Notes: a model not told the origin generated them from the letters alone. A DNA stretch of 64,000 nt from Methylomicrobium sp035916875 (GCF_035916875.1 NZ_JAXUHN010000089.1:1-64000), one strand, 5' to 3'; shown: positions 33,067 to 42,306, counted from the first letter of the stretch. Numbers and translations are program-made.

Positions 33067-35353
33067 CGAACAAATTGGTCTTTATCAAAAAGTAGCGCGA
33101 AGTCCCTTTGCCTGTCTTGGTTAGGCCGGTTTCGTTTCCGTCTACTAATTCAATCAATCCAGCGGATTTCAAGACCGATATGCAGTCATTCAGTTCGAGA
33201 CTGGTATCTTTTAACCCCTTTACCATCACTTTCGTAATGCCTCCTGGCAATACTGATACATATTCTTCAGGCAAATTTTTCAATTTGTTAATTATCAAAT
33301 CGACCCGGCCTGTTTTGTTGTTTTTTGATTGCTGGTTTTTTCCAGTCAAATGACCGATCTCAGATAGCGAGTTTGGCTGTGAATCCGATTGATTTTTCCT
33401 TCTGGCGTTCTTGTTTTCTTCTGGTTCGCATTTTGATTGCGATATCAAAACGCCGATTAAAGATTCAACATCTTGATCGGTAGCGATTTCCTCGCCGTCT
33501 TTATCTTTATTAGGTGATGGCTTTTGGGCATGAGCCGCATCTTCTCTTCTCGTCTGTTTCTGGTTAGCTTGTTTGTTGTTGTTGTTGTTGTTGTTGTTTT
33601 TAGATTGTGTTGCAGTCACTGCATTACTTTCAATGGCCTTATTTTTGATTGGTGCCACCAGACTTGCATCAGCAACAGACTCATAATCGTTATTCTCGCC
33701 AGACTGATAGTCGGCGGCATAATCATCATCGTACTGATTGTTGATCAATTCTTCGGGTGCGCTATCTGTTCCGTTTGAGCTAGGTTCTTCTTTTTTTATG
33801 TCTTGTACTGAAGCTTGACTTTGTTTTTCCTTTCCAAGAAGAAGTTGCTTACCGGTTTCTCCGGCTGCATCAGAATTATTTTCGGGCAACATATCTCTTT
33901 CAGTCACCCCATCATTCTTGCCAGGATTTGATTCAGTCGATGCATTTTGGCTTACATCAGATTCATGATCCTGACTATCAGTCTGCGATTCATGCATGCC
34001 TGATTCTTTTGACTTATCTGCTTTTTTCAAATGTTCCAGGTCAGTTTTAATCTCTTGCCACTCTAATTCCTCTTTTATTTTCTTTTCGTTTTCATCAACT
34101 TCTTCTTTATGCTCATGTGTGCATAATTCTTCTTCAATCGGCTTATGATGCGTCTTTACGAACAAAATCTCAGGCCTTGCTATCTTCAGGCTTTCCAAAG
34201 ACCTTCTGTCTTTGCTGTCGACAACGGGCACCGAAATGTCGTACATATATCCACCTAATTGATTTCTACTCACAATTCCAGCTTCCAGCAGGATATCCGC
34301 TAACACTTCGCTTGTATTGGGAATAAAGGGGCATCTGTTTGCTCTCAGTTCATGTTGCATGTCGCCCGCAGCCAGAGGCCATACTAAAAAAACACCATCC
34401 TTCCCGTGCCAGATTCGTCCATTTTCATCGTTTGGAGTCCAGCGTTTTTTCTGCACCAGATGTCGCATGGCATCAATTAACCATGGCTCTAAATGCATTC
34501 CAGCGAGCGGTTTGCCATAACGGTCAGCATGGCTCCACTCGTCGCGCTCCATGATTTTGTATCTCACCGTGTCGAAAATATTCGCCAAAGGATTGCTGTG
34601 ATCCTTTTGGTCCTGGAGTGCCGCATAAAGTGTTTTGTAGATCGCTTTTTCGCCTGTAGCGAATATATCGTTTTGTTCTTTTGTAATTGCTTTTCCTGTC
34701 ATCATGTATATCGTCGATCGATCTTCCGTTTGGTTCCATCGGATGTGATAGCGCTGCAACTCATTGTTTATCAGCCATTCGTACAATAACTCGCCACCCG
34801 GCCGCCACTCGATCCCAATATCTTCGGCATACACTGAAATTTTCGATAGGGCTGTGATCGCTTCGCAAAACAATCCATTTAAAAAAGCGGCATGCGCCCA
34901 AAGCGATTCTTCTTCCTTTCTGATTTCAGGCGTTGACCTTGTCAATATCCGTCTCTCGGCATACCGGATTGAAAACAGAGATACTTCTAAGCAAAACGCA
35001 AATAGCCCACCGATTAATTTGAAGTGGTTTTTTTCAGACGCCGGCAGAAGGTGTGTCATTGCTGCCAGATGCCTGATCGGAGACATTACTTTTTTTTCAA
35101 CCTCGTCTTTGTTATGCGCCCCTGCCAAACCTCTCGCCAGGATGATCTGCTTGATCATGTCCATATTTTTTTCGATCAGATGCTCGACAGGGATTACTGG
35201 GATTCCCAAAGGAAATCCTGGTAGCCTTTGCGCATATTCATCAAAAACATCTAATTTTGTTTGCTTGGCCTTTTCAATGGGCTTTTTCTCAAGATTTAAC
35301 TTGCTCAGTTTGGATTCGCTTTTTCTAAAAATCGCAGCAATTTTTTTGATCAT
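33056..35353 (-). CDS. TraI_2/MOBH relaxase homologue with degenerate active site
   Basis: 765 residues from the ATG at 35353. The N-terminal third aligns by eye with MOBH TraI: PGFPLGIPVIPVEHLI, then LLPASEKNHFKLIGGLFAFCLEVSL. In active members this reads LPASE-x-HHH and GGL-x2-H-x-LEVA, followed by an HD pair; here the histidines are N/F/F and the HD position (AFLNGLFCEAI) is CE. The centre is a long acidic, low-complexity region including a run of asparagines. The last ~85 residues resemble the TraI_2 C-terminal domain. It may be an inactive relaxase homologue or an accessory DNA-binding protein. Confidence 0.75.
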   Translation of the reverse strand: MIKKIAAIFRKSESKLSKLNLEKKPIEKAKQTKLDVFDEYAQRLPGFPLGIPVIPVEHLIEKNMDMIKQIILARGLAGAHNKDEVEKKVMSPIRHLAAMTHLLPASEKNHFKLIGGLFAFCLEVSLFSIRYAERRILTRSTPEIRKEEESLWAHAAFLNGLFCEAITALSKISVYAEDIGIEWRPGGELLYEWLINNELQRYHIRWNQTEDRSTIYMMTGKAITKEQNDIFATGEKAIYKTLYAALQDQKDHSNPLANIFDTVRYKIMERDEWSHADRYGKPLAGMHLEPWLIDAMRHLVQKKRWTPNDENGRIWHGKDGVFLVWPLAAGDMQHELRANRCPFIPNTSEVLADILLEAGIVSRNQLGGYMYDISVPVVDSKDRRSLESLKIARPEILFVKTHHKPIEEELCTHEHKEEVDENEKKIKEELEWQEIKTDLEHLKKADKSKESGMHESQTDSQDHESDVSQNASTESNPGKNDGVTERDMLPENNSDAAGETGKQLLLGKEKQSQASVQDIKKEEPSSNGTDSAPEELINNQYDDDYAADYQSGENNDYESVADASLVAPIKNKAIESNAVTATQSKNNNNNNNNKQANQKQTRREDAAHAQKPSPNKDKDGEEIATDQDVESLIGVLISQSKCEPEENKNARRKNQSDSQPNSLSEIGHLTGKNQQSKNNKTGRVDLIINKLKNLPEEYVSVLPGGITKVMVKGLKDTSLELNDCISVLKSAGLIELVDGNETGLTKTGKGTSRYFLIKTNLFDGK
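33576..33602. repeat. Trinucleotide GTT tract inside the TraI-like gene
   Basis: Eight or so GTT units encode a run of asparagines in the low-complexity linker. Such a tract is prone to length variation in frame. Confidence 0.8.
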
Positions 35354-35358
35354 CAAAA

Positions 35359-36057
35359 CTAACCGTGATATCTGATGTAATCGTCAATCATGCGCTGAAT
35401 ATCTCGACGCATCGATACGGGGTCGATAATGTTTTTAAATTCAATATCGACAGTACCATTCGTCCCGGCCGAGTCCAAATGAACAGCACCAATGCCTAAT
35501 AACCTGTCCAATACACCTTGTTGAACACCTATTGTCTTGATATCACCAAAACGGATTTGTACTTGAGATTGAGCAATAATGCCCTTTTTCAGAATGATTC
35601 CATCGTCATCGATGTATAGTTTTTCAGAAAAAAAACTGTATATGAATCTCAGTCCATAAAGAATCAGTAATAGGCCTCCGACCCCCAAGAGTTCGCCAAT
35701 CGCCTTTAAATTGAACCATGTTGGAATATTTTCTATGTCCAGCAACGAAAACACTAAACTCATAACCCTGTACGGATTTATGAGCAACAATACACCCACA
35801 AGGATTTGCAAATAATTTGAAACGAATCCTCTCCATGCTTGCCGAAACTCGTGATTTTTCAAGCCTGCATCGCTATTCACCTTATTCAAAGAACTGATAT
35901 TTGATCCAATTTTTTTAGCGGTGAAGCCTAGCTGGCTATCAGACATCACTGTGTATTTTTCGCCCGTCTCTCGTGCGAGCAATTCACACATATCCATCGC
36001 ATCGTCAAAACTCGCAAATGAATTGAGTCTCAAATTCATAGCGTTATTTCTGGCCAT
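35359..36057 (-). CDS. Membrane protein with bacterial PH domain
   Basis: 232 residues. Two membrane segments lie near residues 85-140. The C-terminal part (IDDDGIILKKGIIAQSQVQI, then RFGDIKTIGVQQGVLDRLLG) is the bPH_2 (YdbS/YdbT-like) domain. A function in the transfer block is not established; it sits between the HerA-like ATPase (14-bp overlap) and the TraI-like gene, so it could be a membrane partner for the ATPase. Confidence 0.75.
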   Translation of the reverse strand: MARNNAMNLRLNSFASFDDAMDMCELLARETGEKYTVMSDSQLGFTAKKIGSNISSLNKVNSDAGLKNHEFRQAWRGFVSNYLQILVGVLLLINPYRVMSLVFSLLDIENIPTWFNLKAIGELLGVGGLLLILYGLRFIYSFFSEKLYIDDDGIILKKGIIAQSQVQIRFGDIKTIGVQQGVLDRLLGIGAVHLDSAGTNGTVDIEFKNIIDPVSMRRDIQRMIDDYIRYHG

Positions 36058-37411
36058 TTTCGGTTACCTTGTTAATTTGGGATTGAGTGTTGGGCACGCG
36101 AACCATCGTGAATCTCGATCTCGTCTCACCTTTGTTGCTCATCTGTACGCCAATGACATGAAAGGGTTTGATGTACTGCATCAGCTTCGATTCGATCTTC
36201 ATCTTCCGTATCAAGTTATCCCAATACATTTGGTCGACCCCAAGCACCACCTTGGTCGCAACATTGGAAAAAAAGTCTTCAGAAAAATGCGTGGGCGATT
36301 GACTCGCGCATACCAGACCAAGACCAAATTTCCGCCCTTCTTTTGCAATGGTGTTCAGAATGTTGTTTTCATCATCTCTAAAGAACAGGTGGGCTTCATC
36401 GATAATCATGATGTCCCTAAGCAATCCCTCTTCTTCTCTTCGAACGGGACCTCTTTCAAGTGATGATGAAAAGATTTCTTGAAGCCTGAATTCGACAAAC
36501 ATCCTTTTTTCATCTTCGCGCAGTGCTGTGATGTCGTAGTGCCAGACTGGATTGGATGGTTCAAATGGAGGAACTTGGTTTTTGAAGATTCCGCTTGCTT
36601 TGAGATTGTCGAACCGCTCGACAACAGACTTCAGCACTTCTTTGGACTCATATTTAATGAAGTCATCCAGTTCCTTGCCGGTTTCAAGATTTTCGATGTA
36701 CTCCTTATACGATTTGATGGCCTTTTGACGCAGTTCCATCGCTTTCTCAAGAAGTTCTCCATCCGGTTTTGCACCCGGCGCCGAAAGCTGTTTGGATATT
36801 TTGTAAAGCTTGGAAGTAACCTTATTGAGTTCTTCCAATGCTCTTCCCGCCTTAGTGTCGCTGCCAATGATGAGTTGTTTCAGTTTTACAAAGGCATAAC
36901 GACACGCATCATCCATGGTTGGGTAGCGCTTTGGATACTTACGATCAAAGCCATCTTCCAGTACCCACGACTTGTAGTTGTCAGCAAAAAATCCATTTCC
37001 GGCATACAGGTCTGTAATCAAGTGCCGCATGACGGCTTCTTGTCTTGAGCCTATTGGACGGCATCCGTTAATCGTCGCAATGAAATCCTGCACGCGTTTC
37101 CTAACACCGCCGAAATGCCGGTCAGGACTCACTACGAATGGATTTAAACCGTATTCAGTGGATTCTGAGAATCTGACAGAAGAAGCGCCTGGTATGTCGA
37201 TATCGCCATGCACGTCCATGATATGAATTCTCGGGGACGGTGAGAAACGCCGGGCTTGCTGGATAAAGCGTCGTAAAAACGTCGTTTTGCCCATGCCGGT
37301 TTTACCCATCACCAATATGTGAGCATTGACCAGACAGTCAAAATCGCAAAATACGGGTGTCGATTGATTTTTTGACAAGAGGTAATCGTCTTGTCCCAGC
37401 GAGATTTTCAT
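36044..37411 (-). CDS. HerA/VirB4-like ATPase
   Basis: 455 residues from the ATG at 37411 (a TTG at 37441 is in frame). Walker A is GKTGMGKTTF near residue 38 and Walker B is IMIIDEAHLFF near 325; a central helical insertion (about 170-265) and the GLGLVCASQSP sensor region follow. This is the FtsK/HerA-VirB4 superfamily of hexameric motors, some of which serve conjugation, DNA end processing or phage defence. It is first of a run of coupled genes (ATPase, PH protein, TraI-like, TraD), so a DNA-transfer role is the simplest reading. Confidence 0.8.
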   Translation of the reverse strand: MKISLGQDDYLLSKNQSTPVFCDFDCLVNAHILVMGKTGMGKTTFLRRFIQQARRFSPSPRIHIMDVHGDIDIPGASSVRFSESTEYGLNPFVVSPDRHFGGVRKRVQDFIATINGCRPIGSRQEAVMRHLITDLYAGNGFFADNYKSWVLEDGFDRKYPKRYPTMDDACRYAFVKLKQLIIGSDTKAGRALEELNKVTSKLYKISKQLSAPGAKPDGELLEKAMELRQKAIKSYKEYIENLETGKELDDFIKYESKEVLKSVVERFDNLKASGIFKNQVPPFEPSNPVWHYDITALREDEKRMFVEFRLQEIFSSSLERGPVRREEEGLLRDIMIIDEAHLFFRDDENNILNTIAKEGRKFGLGLVCASQSPTHFSEDFFSNVATKVVLGVDQMYWDNLIRKMKIESKLMQYIKPFHVIGVQMSNKGETRSRFTMVRVPNTQSQINKVTENGQK

Positions 37412-37512
37412 AGAAGCACGATGAGTTATGCCGAATTGCAATTGGTGGTGTTCCCCTACCGACTAGTGATGCAATCCGGATTTTGGTTTTGAAAGTTAAG
37501 ATTGAGAGAATC

Positions 37513-38652
37513 TTACGAAAAACCTTTCCTCTTCATCGGGGTGAAAGACGCAGTTTTTCGGCCTCTTTCGTTGAGCTCGTTCCTGGAACTCAATGCGCAA
37601 TTCATCACCGTCTCAGACTCTGTATCCCTAAAGTGCTTGTAGTCATAAAACCGCTGATTCGCGTCTTGATCAGTTGATAACAAATGCGTGCAATCGCTTA
37701 TGTTCGCCTGTCCAGTCAGTTCGGCGATTTTTTTCCGGAACTCTTCCAGGCGATCATCACCATATGCTTTCATGACATGAGGATGTAACGGATTCAGGTA
37801 AAAACTTGCATCCACCTTTTCATCGTGAAGCCACTTGACCAATTCTTCGAAATCATCAAATCGTGACTTGATCCATGGCTGGGCATTTGCTGGCTTGGCG
37901 TTGATTGGAAACTGCTTGCGAATAAACGTGGCTTGATCTTGCTTTATTTCTTGATCATAGCGATCTAAAAAGTACCGGCCAGTGTCTTCGATATCGTATC
38001 TCACCGAATGAATGCCTTTCACTTCATTGATCAGTCTGCCAAATCCATCCGATAAGCTCGATGCGAACAGGTAATCAAAAATGACGCGTTGTTTTGTTTC
38101 ACCTCCCGCTTCTGGATGAAGTCTATAGGCGGGCCCATACGACTTAATATCGGTGAACGCGATCGGCTCCAAACCATAGATCACGTTTTTGATTGGCACG
38201 CCTTTGCGTTTCAATGCTTTTAATGTTGCCAGGATTTCGTCCGGCTTCGCAGCCAGGAAAGCAAGATTGTAGAAATCCCTACCAGGAAAACGCGTGTTCA
38301 GCACACCTGGGTCGACTAAACCCATAATTGATGACCCAACAATAAACGCGTCATGTTGCCGCCCCGATTTACCAACTCGCTGACCTGGTATCTCGCTGTT
38401 AATCGTTGAAACAATCGCTTCTGCAGAATCCGGATATCTTTCTTTTGCGTCACGCAATAGGTACTCAACCTTCAAATAACGCTCGTTGGTTGTTGACGAC
38501 GTGTATCGACTACCCATCGAATATTCCGTCTTAAAAATCTGATACGGATTGACGATCACATTCCAGGCGGGCAAAGACCAAGCCGCAACACCGCCTGTTA
38601 ATAGCGCCGCTTTCCAGAACGACTCAAAACTGCCAATAGATAAAGCTTTCAT
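37513..38652 (-). CDS. SGNH/AlgJ-DltD-like partner of the MBOAT protein
   Basis: 379 residues with an N-terminal membrane anchor (about 10-32). HDAFIVGSSIMGLVDPGVL (about residue 99) carries the GSS form of the GDS nucleophile block, and DYKHFRD near residue 345 gives the catalytic D-x2-H; this arrangement is that of the SGNH-like acyltransferases paired with MBOAT proteins. It would transfer an acyl group to an exported glycan. Its start overlaps the MBOAT stop by 29 bp, supporting a single functional unit. Confidence 0.75.
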   Translation of the reverse strand: MKALSIGSFESFWKAALLTGGVAAWSLPAWNVIVNPYQIFKTEYSMGSRYTSSTTNERYLKVEYLLRDAKERYPDSAEAIVSTINSEIPGQRVGKSGRQHDAFIVGSSIMGLVDPGVLNTRFPGRDFYNLAFLAAKPDEILATLKALKRKGVPIKNVIYGLEPIAFTDIKSYGPAYRLHPEAGGETKQRVIFDYLFASSLSDGFGRLINEVKGIHSVRYDIEDTGRYFLDRYDQEIKQDQATFIRKQFPINAKPANAQPWIKSRFDDFEELVKWLHDEKVDASFYLNPLHPHVMKAYGDDRLEEFRKKIAELTGQANISDCTHLLSTDQDANQRFYDYKHFRDTESETVMNCALSSRNELNERGRKTASFTPMKRKGFS

Positions 38653-40030
38653 GAGAACCTGACATCCAAATACTGGTGAAAAAAAGTGCTGTGAAAAATG
38701 CTAGATTTTTCCCGTTTGCCTCAAGGATCTGTGCTTCCTTTTGAGCGTTCGCGTAAGCCATGCAAACGGTTAGTAGAATTGCGCCCTGAATCACTTCCAT
38801 ACCCGTGATCAGGCTCGTCTGGGCGCATGTTTGGCAAAATCCTGAAATCATGCTCGGCATTGCTATTCCGTTTCCTCCTATCATTCCTTTCCAGATAGAA
38901 AGAGCTTGCTCAATCGATTCAGCTCTAAAAACCACCCAAGCGATGGTGACTGAAATAAATGTCATTACCATAGCGAGGCTGTCCGGCAATTCAATTTTTG
39001 ATGTTTGCCAAATACGATGCACGCCGATGAACATTCCGTGGAGAATCCCCCAGAGAACAAAGGTCCATGCGGCGCCATGCCACAGTCCGCCAATGGCCAT
39101 GGTGATAGCGGCGGCCAGAATGCCCTTGTAAAAGCCAGTCCTGTTGCCTCCCAAGGGAATGTAGACATAGTCTCGGAGGAACCTTGATAACGTCATGTGC
39201 CACCGTTTCCAGAATTCGGCAATGCTGACTGCCTGGTAGGGGGAATTGAAGTTTTGCGGCAATAGGATTCCGAACATCAACCCAATGCCAATTGCCATGT
39301 CCGAGTAGCCAGAAAAGTCGAAATAAATTTGCAAGCCATAACCCGCGGCGGCTACCCAGGACTCGAAAAACTGCAAAACCGTATCCGCAGCAAATAGAGG
39401 GTCTACTTTTTCTGCGATACGGTCAGCTATCACACATTTCTTGAATAGCCCGGCTGCAAACAGGAACAAACCCTGCGAAAATTGTTTTCCGTTGAAGTCC
39501 ACTCGGTCTTTCAACTGGGGCATGACATCGGAGTAGTGCAAAATGGGTCCGGCTATCAAGTGTGGGTAAAATGAAATGGAGAAAGCGAACCGCCTCAGGT
39601 TAAAATCTTCAACATATCCCTTGTAACAATCGACCAGATAAGCAATCACCTGGAAAGTGAAAAATGAGATCCCGAGAGGCAAAACCAAATGCATAACTGG
39701 AACATCGTTACCGGTTGCCACGTTCCAGTTTTCGATAAAGAAGTCTGAGTATTTGAAGTAGCCCAATAGCCCAACGTTGTATAGGACGCCGGCAATTAAC
39801 AAATTTTTCGACTTCGTTTGAAAAATCCTTTGGCCGACATAAAAATTGGCTACTGCATTCCCGATGAGAAGTGGGACGTATCGTGTATCCCACCAGCCGT
39901 AAAAATAGACCGAGCAGATAATGACCAGCAGCTGCGCATCATGCTCTCGTTCGAGTTTCTGCAGCAACCACCAGGTTGCTATGGAAAATGGGAGGAAGAA
40001 ATAGATGAATTCGGGTGAGTTGAAAAGCAT
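38624..40030 (-). CDS. MBOAT O-acyltransferase (AlgI/DltB-like)
   Basis: 468 residues, around ten membrane segments, beginning MLFNSPEFIYFFLPFSI as in AlgI proteins. The MBOAT core has the tryptophan/arginine block AEFWKRWHMTLSRFLRDYVYIPLGGNR interrupted here for length, and the invariant histidine in GGLWHGAAW. It moves acetyl groups across the inner membrane for glycan O-acetylation. With the overlapping SGNH gene it forms a cargo module unrelated to DNA transfer. Two palindromes and a hairpin repeat precede it. Confidence 0.9.
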   Translation of the reverse strand: MLFNSPEFIYFFLPFSIATWWLLQKLEREHDAQLLVIICSVYFYGWWDTRYVPLLIGNAVANFYVGQRIFQTKSKNLLIAGVLYNVGLLGYFKYSDFFIENWNVATGNDVPVMHLVLPLGISFFTFQVIAYLVDCYKGYVEDFNLRRFAFSISFYPHLIAGPILHYSDVMPQLKDRVDFNGKQFSQGLFLFAAGLFKKCVIADRIAEKVDPLFAADTVLQFFESWVAAAGYGLQIYFDFSGYSDMAIGIGLMFGILLPQNFNSPYQAVSIAEFWKRWHMTLSRFLRDYVYIPLGGNRTGFYKGILAAAITMAIGGLWHGAAWTFVLWGILHGMFIGVHRIWQTSKIELPDSLAMVMTFISVTIAWVVFRAESIEQALSIWKGMIGGNGIAMPSMISGFCQTCAQTSLITGMEVIQGAILLTVCMAYANAQKEAQILEANGKNLAFFTALFFTSIWMSGSHESFIYWQF

Positions 40031-40036
40031 GTCTGG

Positions 40037-40056
40037 ATTTCAAATGATTGAAATCT
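40037..40056. promoter_or_regulatory. Palindrome immediately upstream of the MBOAT gene
   Basis: GATTTCAA / TTGAAATC, perfect 8-bp arms separated by ATGA, 7 bp upstream of the MBOAT ATG. Candidate operator. Confidence 0.45.
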
Positions 40057-40090
40057 GCATGCTACTGATTGCACAATCCTCGTATCCCAC

Positions 40091-40125
40091 CGAAAGACCG
40101 CTTAAAAACGACTCTTTCGATTTTG
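40091..40125. repeat. Dispersed hairpin repeat, copy 1
   Basis: Starts CGAAAGACCGCTTAAAA and ends TCTTTCGATTTTG. The arms CGAAAGA / TCTTTCG pair. Related copies are at 52390-52423 and 57856-57889. Lies upstream of the MBOAT-SGNH operon. Confidence 0.7.
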
Positions 40126-40158
40126 GATTATGTTGTAGCTTGATCGACCTAAAAATTC

Positions 40159-40175
40159 TGTCCCATAATGAGACG
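40159..40175. promoter_or_regulatory. 17-bp palindrome TGTCYCAnnnTGRGACA, copy 1
   Basis: TGTCCCATAATGAGACG. Upstream of the MBOAT operon; last base deviates from the consensus. Confidence 0.7.
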
Positions 40176-40215
40176 ACTCACTACTAAAGCCAAAAGATCG
40201 TATCTGAGCTCGCCG

Positions 40216-40232
40216 TGTCTCATTATGGGACA
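40216..40232. promoter_or_regulatory. 17-bp palindrome, copy 2
   Basis: TGTCTCATTATGGGACA, full match, 57 bp from copy 1 and abutting the end of the following lipoprotein gene. Confidence 0.75.
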
Positions 40233-40233
40233 G

Positions 40234-40836
40234 TCAGTAGCTTGGCCTTTCTTTTTTAATTCTTTCTTCGATTACGATCGTTCGAAGCACGGCAAGTGAT
40301 CCATGCAACTGCTTGTTATCTCGGTTCTCATAAATCAGATCACTGATTGATTCATTTGCCATCTCCAACTCCTTCAAATTCATCAGGTAGGGATTCACTG
40401 GCAAAAGGCGTGGCTCATAAATTCTCAAGACGGATTTATCTTCTATTTGAGATTGGTTTTCGTTCAGCGCCTTTGCTCTTGCAACCTCGTCTTCCGGCGA
40501 AAGGTACTTTGGGTAATACCTTTCTCTGATTCGATCAGTCACAAGGCGCCATGTATTTTCATTGAAATACTTTTGATTCTCCGGGTAGGTGAGTTTTGCG
40601 CTTTTTGAATATCTCCTATTGTTCATCCTTTGATAATCTCCATCGAACACCAGCATCTGTTCGCATTCTTTACGAATGAGCTGGTAGCTTTTGTCTCCGG
40701 AAAAAGCTGAATTATCCGCTCTTTTTTCAGCACATTCTTCGATCGACAACAATCTCAACCGATCTTGATTCGTTCGATCAACTGAGCAAGCCGACAACAA
40801 GGTCGGCAGCAAAATAACAAGGTATTTTTTCCGCAT
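40234..40836 (-). CDS. Putative lipoprotein
   Basis: 200 residues from the ATG at 40836, chosen because it gives MRKKYLVILLPTLLSAC, a lipoprotein signal with lipobox LSAC; longer upstream readings lack a signal. The mature part is charged and helical with two cysteines (EECAEKRAD, RKECEQML). It starts 4 bp after the preceding lipoprotein gene, to which it is distantly similar (cysteine-containing EC..K.A.. and KECEQ/HECHQ segments), suggesting a duplicated pair. Function unknown. Confidence 0.7.
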   Translation of the reverse strand: MRKKYLVILLPTLLSACSVDRTNQDRLRLLSIEECAEKRADNSAFSGDKSYQLIRKECEQMLVFDGDYQRMNNRRYSKSAKLTYPENQKYFNENTWRLVTDRIRERYYPKYLSPEDEVARAKALNENQSQIEDKSVLRIYEPRLLPVNPYLMNLKELEMANESISDLIYENRDNKQLHGSLAVLRTIVIEERIKKERPSY

Positions 40837-40840
40837 ACCG

Positions 40841-41416
40841 CTACCCCCGGCGCCGTTTAAGTTCCAAACCAATAACCGATTCCAATTCGTGATACCTCGT
40901 ACTTTTGCAAAGCGTGTCGTTGGCATGTCCCATGGTAGTTTTGACTGCCATCAGTTCATAAATTTCGATGAGCTTTGCGTTTGAGATTTCCTTCAATCTA
41001 TCTGGAAGCACCTTCAGCTTGGCATTGCGCTCTTCGAGCTCTTTTTGCCCTTCCACTGGCAAACGCCCCCACGGCCCTTTCTTAGGCATTTTCATCTCAG
41101 GATAGCGCTCATCAATATAAAGCCCTTTAACAAACTCCCAGCATATTCCGTACTCATCGAGAGGATCTTTTAAATCCTGCTTAACGTATTGCGGTTGCCT
41201 TTCCAGCCTCATTTCCTGAAATTTTCGAAAATTTACGATCTGATGGCATTCGTGGTGGGCCTGAAGGTAGCCATGTTGTCCATTGATTTTTGATTCAGCC
41301 ATCCGCTTCATAGCGCATTCATCGAGCTCTGCATTTTTGGCCAGCGCAAACCGCTGTGCTTGAGTACAGCCAGCTAATCCAATCGCCATCATCATTACAA
41401 AGATCAATCTGAACAT
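40841..41416 (-). CDS. Putative lipoprotein
   Basis: 191 residues with a signal ending in lipobox LAGC (MFRLIFVMMMAIGLAGC). Like the next gene it has paired cysteine segments (LDECAMKRMAES, HHECHQIVNF) and conserved words near ICWEFVKGLYIDERYPEM. Exported, membrane-anchored, function unknown. First gene of the lipoprotein pair, just inside a 670-bp gene-free region. Confidence 0.7.
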   Translation of the reverse strand: MFRLIFVMMMAIGLAGCTQAQRFALAKNAELDECAMKRMAESKINGQHGYLQAHHECHQIVNFRKFQEMRLERQPQYVKQDLKDPLDEYGICWEFVKGLYIDERYPEMKMPKKGPWGRLPVEGQKELEERNAKLKVLPDRLKEISNAKLIEIYELMAVKTTMGHANDTLCKSTRYHELESVIGLELKRRRG

Positions 41417-42090
41417 GCGAGCCTCCTGGCTTGCTTAAACAAAGGTATCTGTCTGTTATGGGTTCTCTCAGAATCACTATCCCACATGCCAGGCAAGATG
41501 CAAGCAGGAATACAGACCCCCTTGGCCTTTCTTGGCACAACTAGCTTTGGATCGATTTTTAAGCAAAAACATGAAAAACTTTTTCAGTATTTCACTAAAA
41601 AAATTCACTATTCCAGATGCCTAGTGATGATTATTCCTATTATCATCACTAAGCACCAAAACCCAGACTTGAGAATTAACTCGGTGATTTTAGCTGTATG
41701 CGGACAAAGGATTTCCTCTGGAAGCCTTGTATCTTCTGGCTTGCCGGTCTATGGGTTGTTTAAAGCATGTTTGCTGCTAGCAAAATAGGTCTTTTGAAGT
41801 TTTAGATATCAAGGTCAAAAAAGAAGACAAAGGCTTCTTTCTTGCCTAGGGATGTGATGATGAAGATGTATGAGCAAGATGGCTTACGCAAATTCGGTTA
41901 ATTAGTCGGTCATCGATATTCTGGCAAAAGGTCGTGATCTGCACGCCGGAACATCAAGCCAACGCCAGGGCAGGAGCGATCCTCCTGCCAAGTGACCGGT
42001 TCTGGAATGTCGAAAGTAAGAAGAACTCGCGCAGTATTAATCAGAACACAAGGGGGGATCCTTGTCCTCTAGGGTGGGGAGGATGTCAAT
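41417..42090. other. Gene-free region between lipoproteins and mer remnant
   Basis: No convincing frame. It has two clear inverted repeats: TAGTGATGAT / ATCATCACTA (41622-41631 and 41642-41651, perfect 10-bp arms) and GGCAGGAG / CTCCTGCC (41969-41989, perfect 8-bp arms). If a merA gene was once here, no trace is visible to me. Confidence 0.5.
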
Positions 42091-42306
42091 CTATCTGGCG
42101 CAACATGATCCCTGATTCTGGATCGGGGGACATTTAACCGAACCGTATGAGCAAAACACACAACAATCGCCTTGCTTTGGTCTGATTAAAGCCCCGCACG
42201 CCTTGCAGTCATAGAAAAACTGGCAAGCATCGGTCGGCATGGTTTCCGTTTCGGCGTGGCTGCAGTGTGGACAGGTAATAGTCGATTCAAGAAGAACAGC
42301 GCTCAT
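42091..42306 (-). CDS. GDCCVxC domain (mercury-associated) protein
   Basis: 71 residues with nine or more cysteines: CPHCSH near the N-terminus, CKACGALI, then GDCCVFCSYGSVKCPPIQ, the signature of GDCCVxC proteins commonly found beside merT and merP. Probably binds Hg(II) or another soft metal. It overlaps merP by 4 bp (ATGA). Confidence 0.85.
   Translation of the reverse strand: MSAVLLESTITCPHCSHAETETMPTDACQFFYDCKACGALIRPKQGDCCVFCSYGSVKCPPIQNQGSCCAR

Noticed and set aside
33576..33602. GTT tract considered as a CRISPR-like or satellite array
   Set aside because: It is an in-frame asparagine run in a low-complexity linker, with no spacers.
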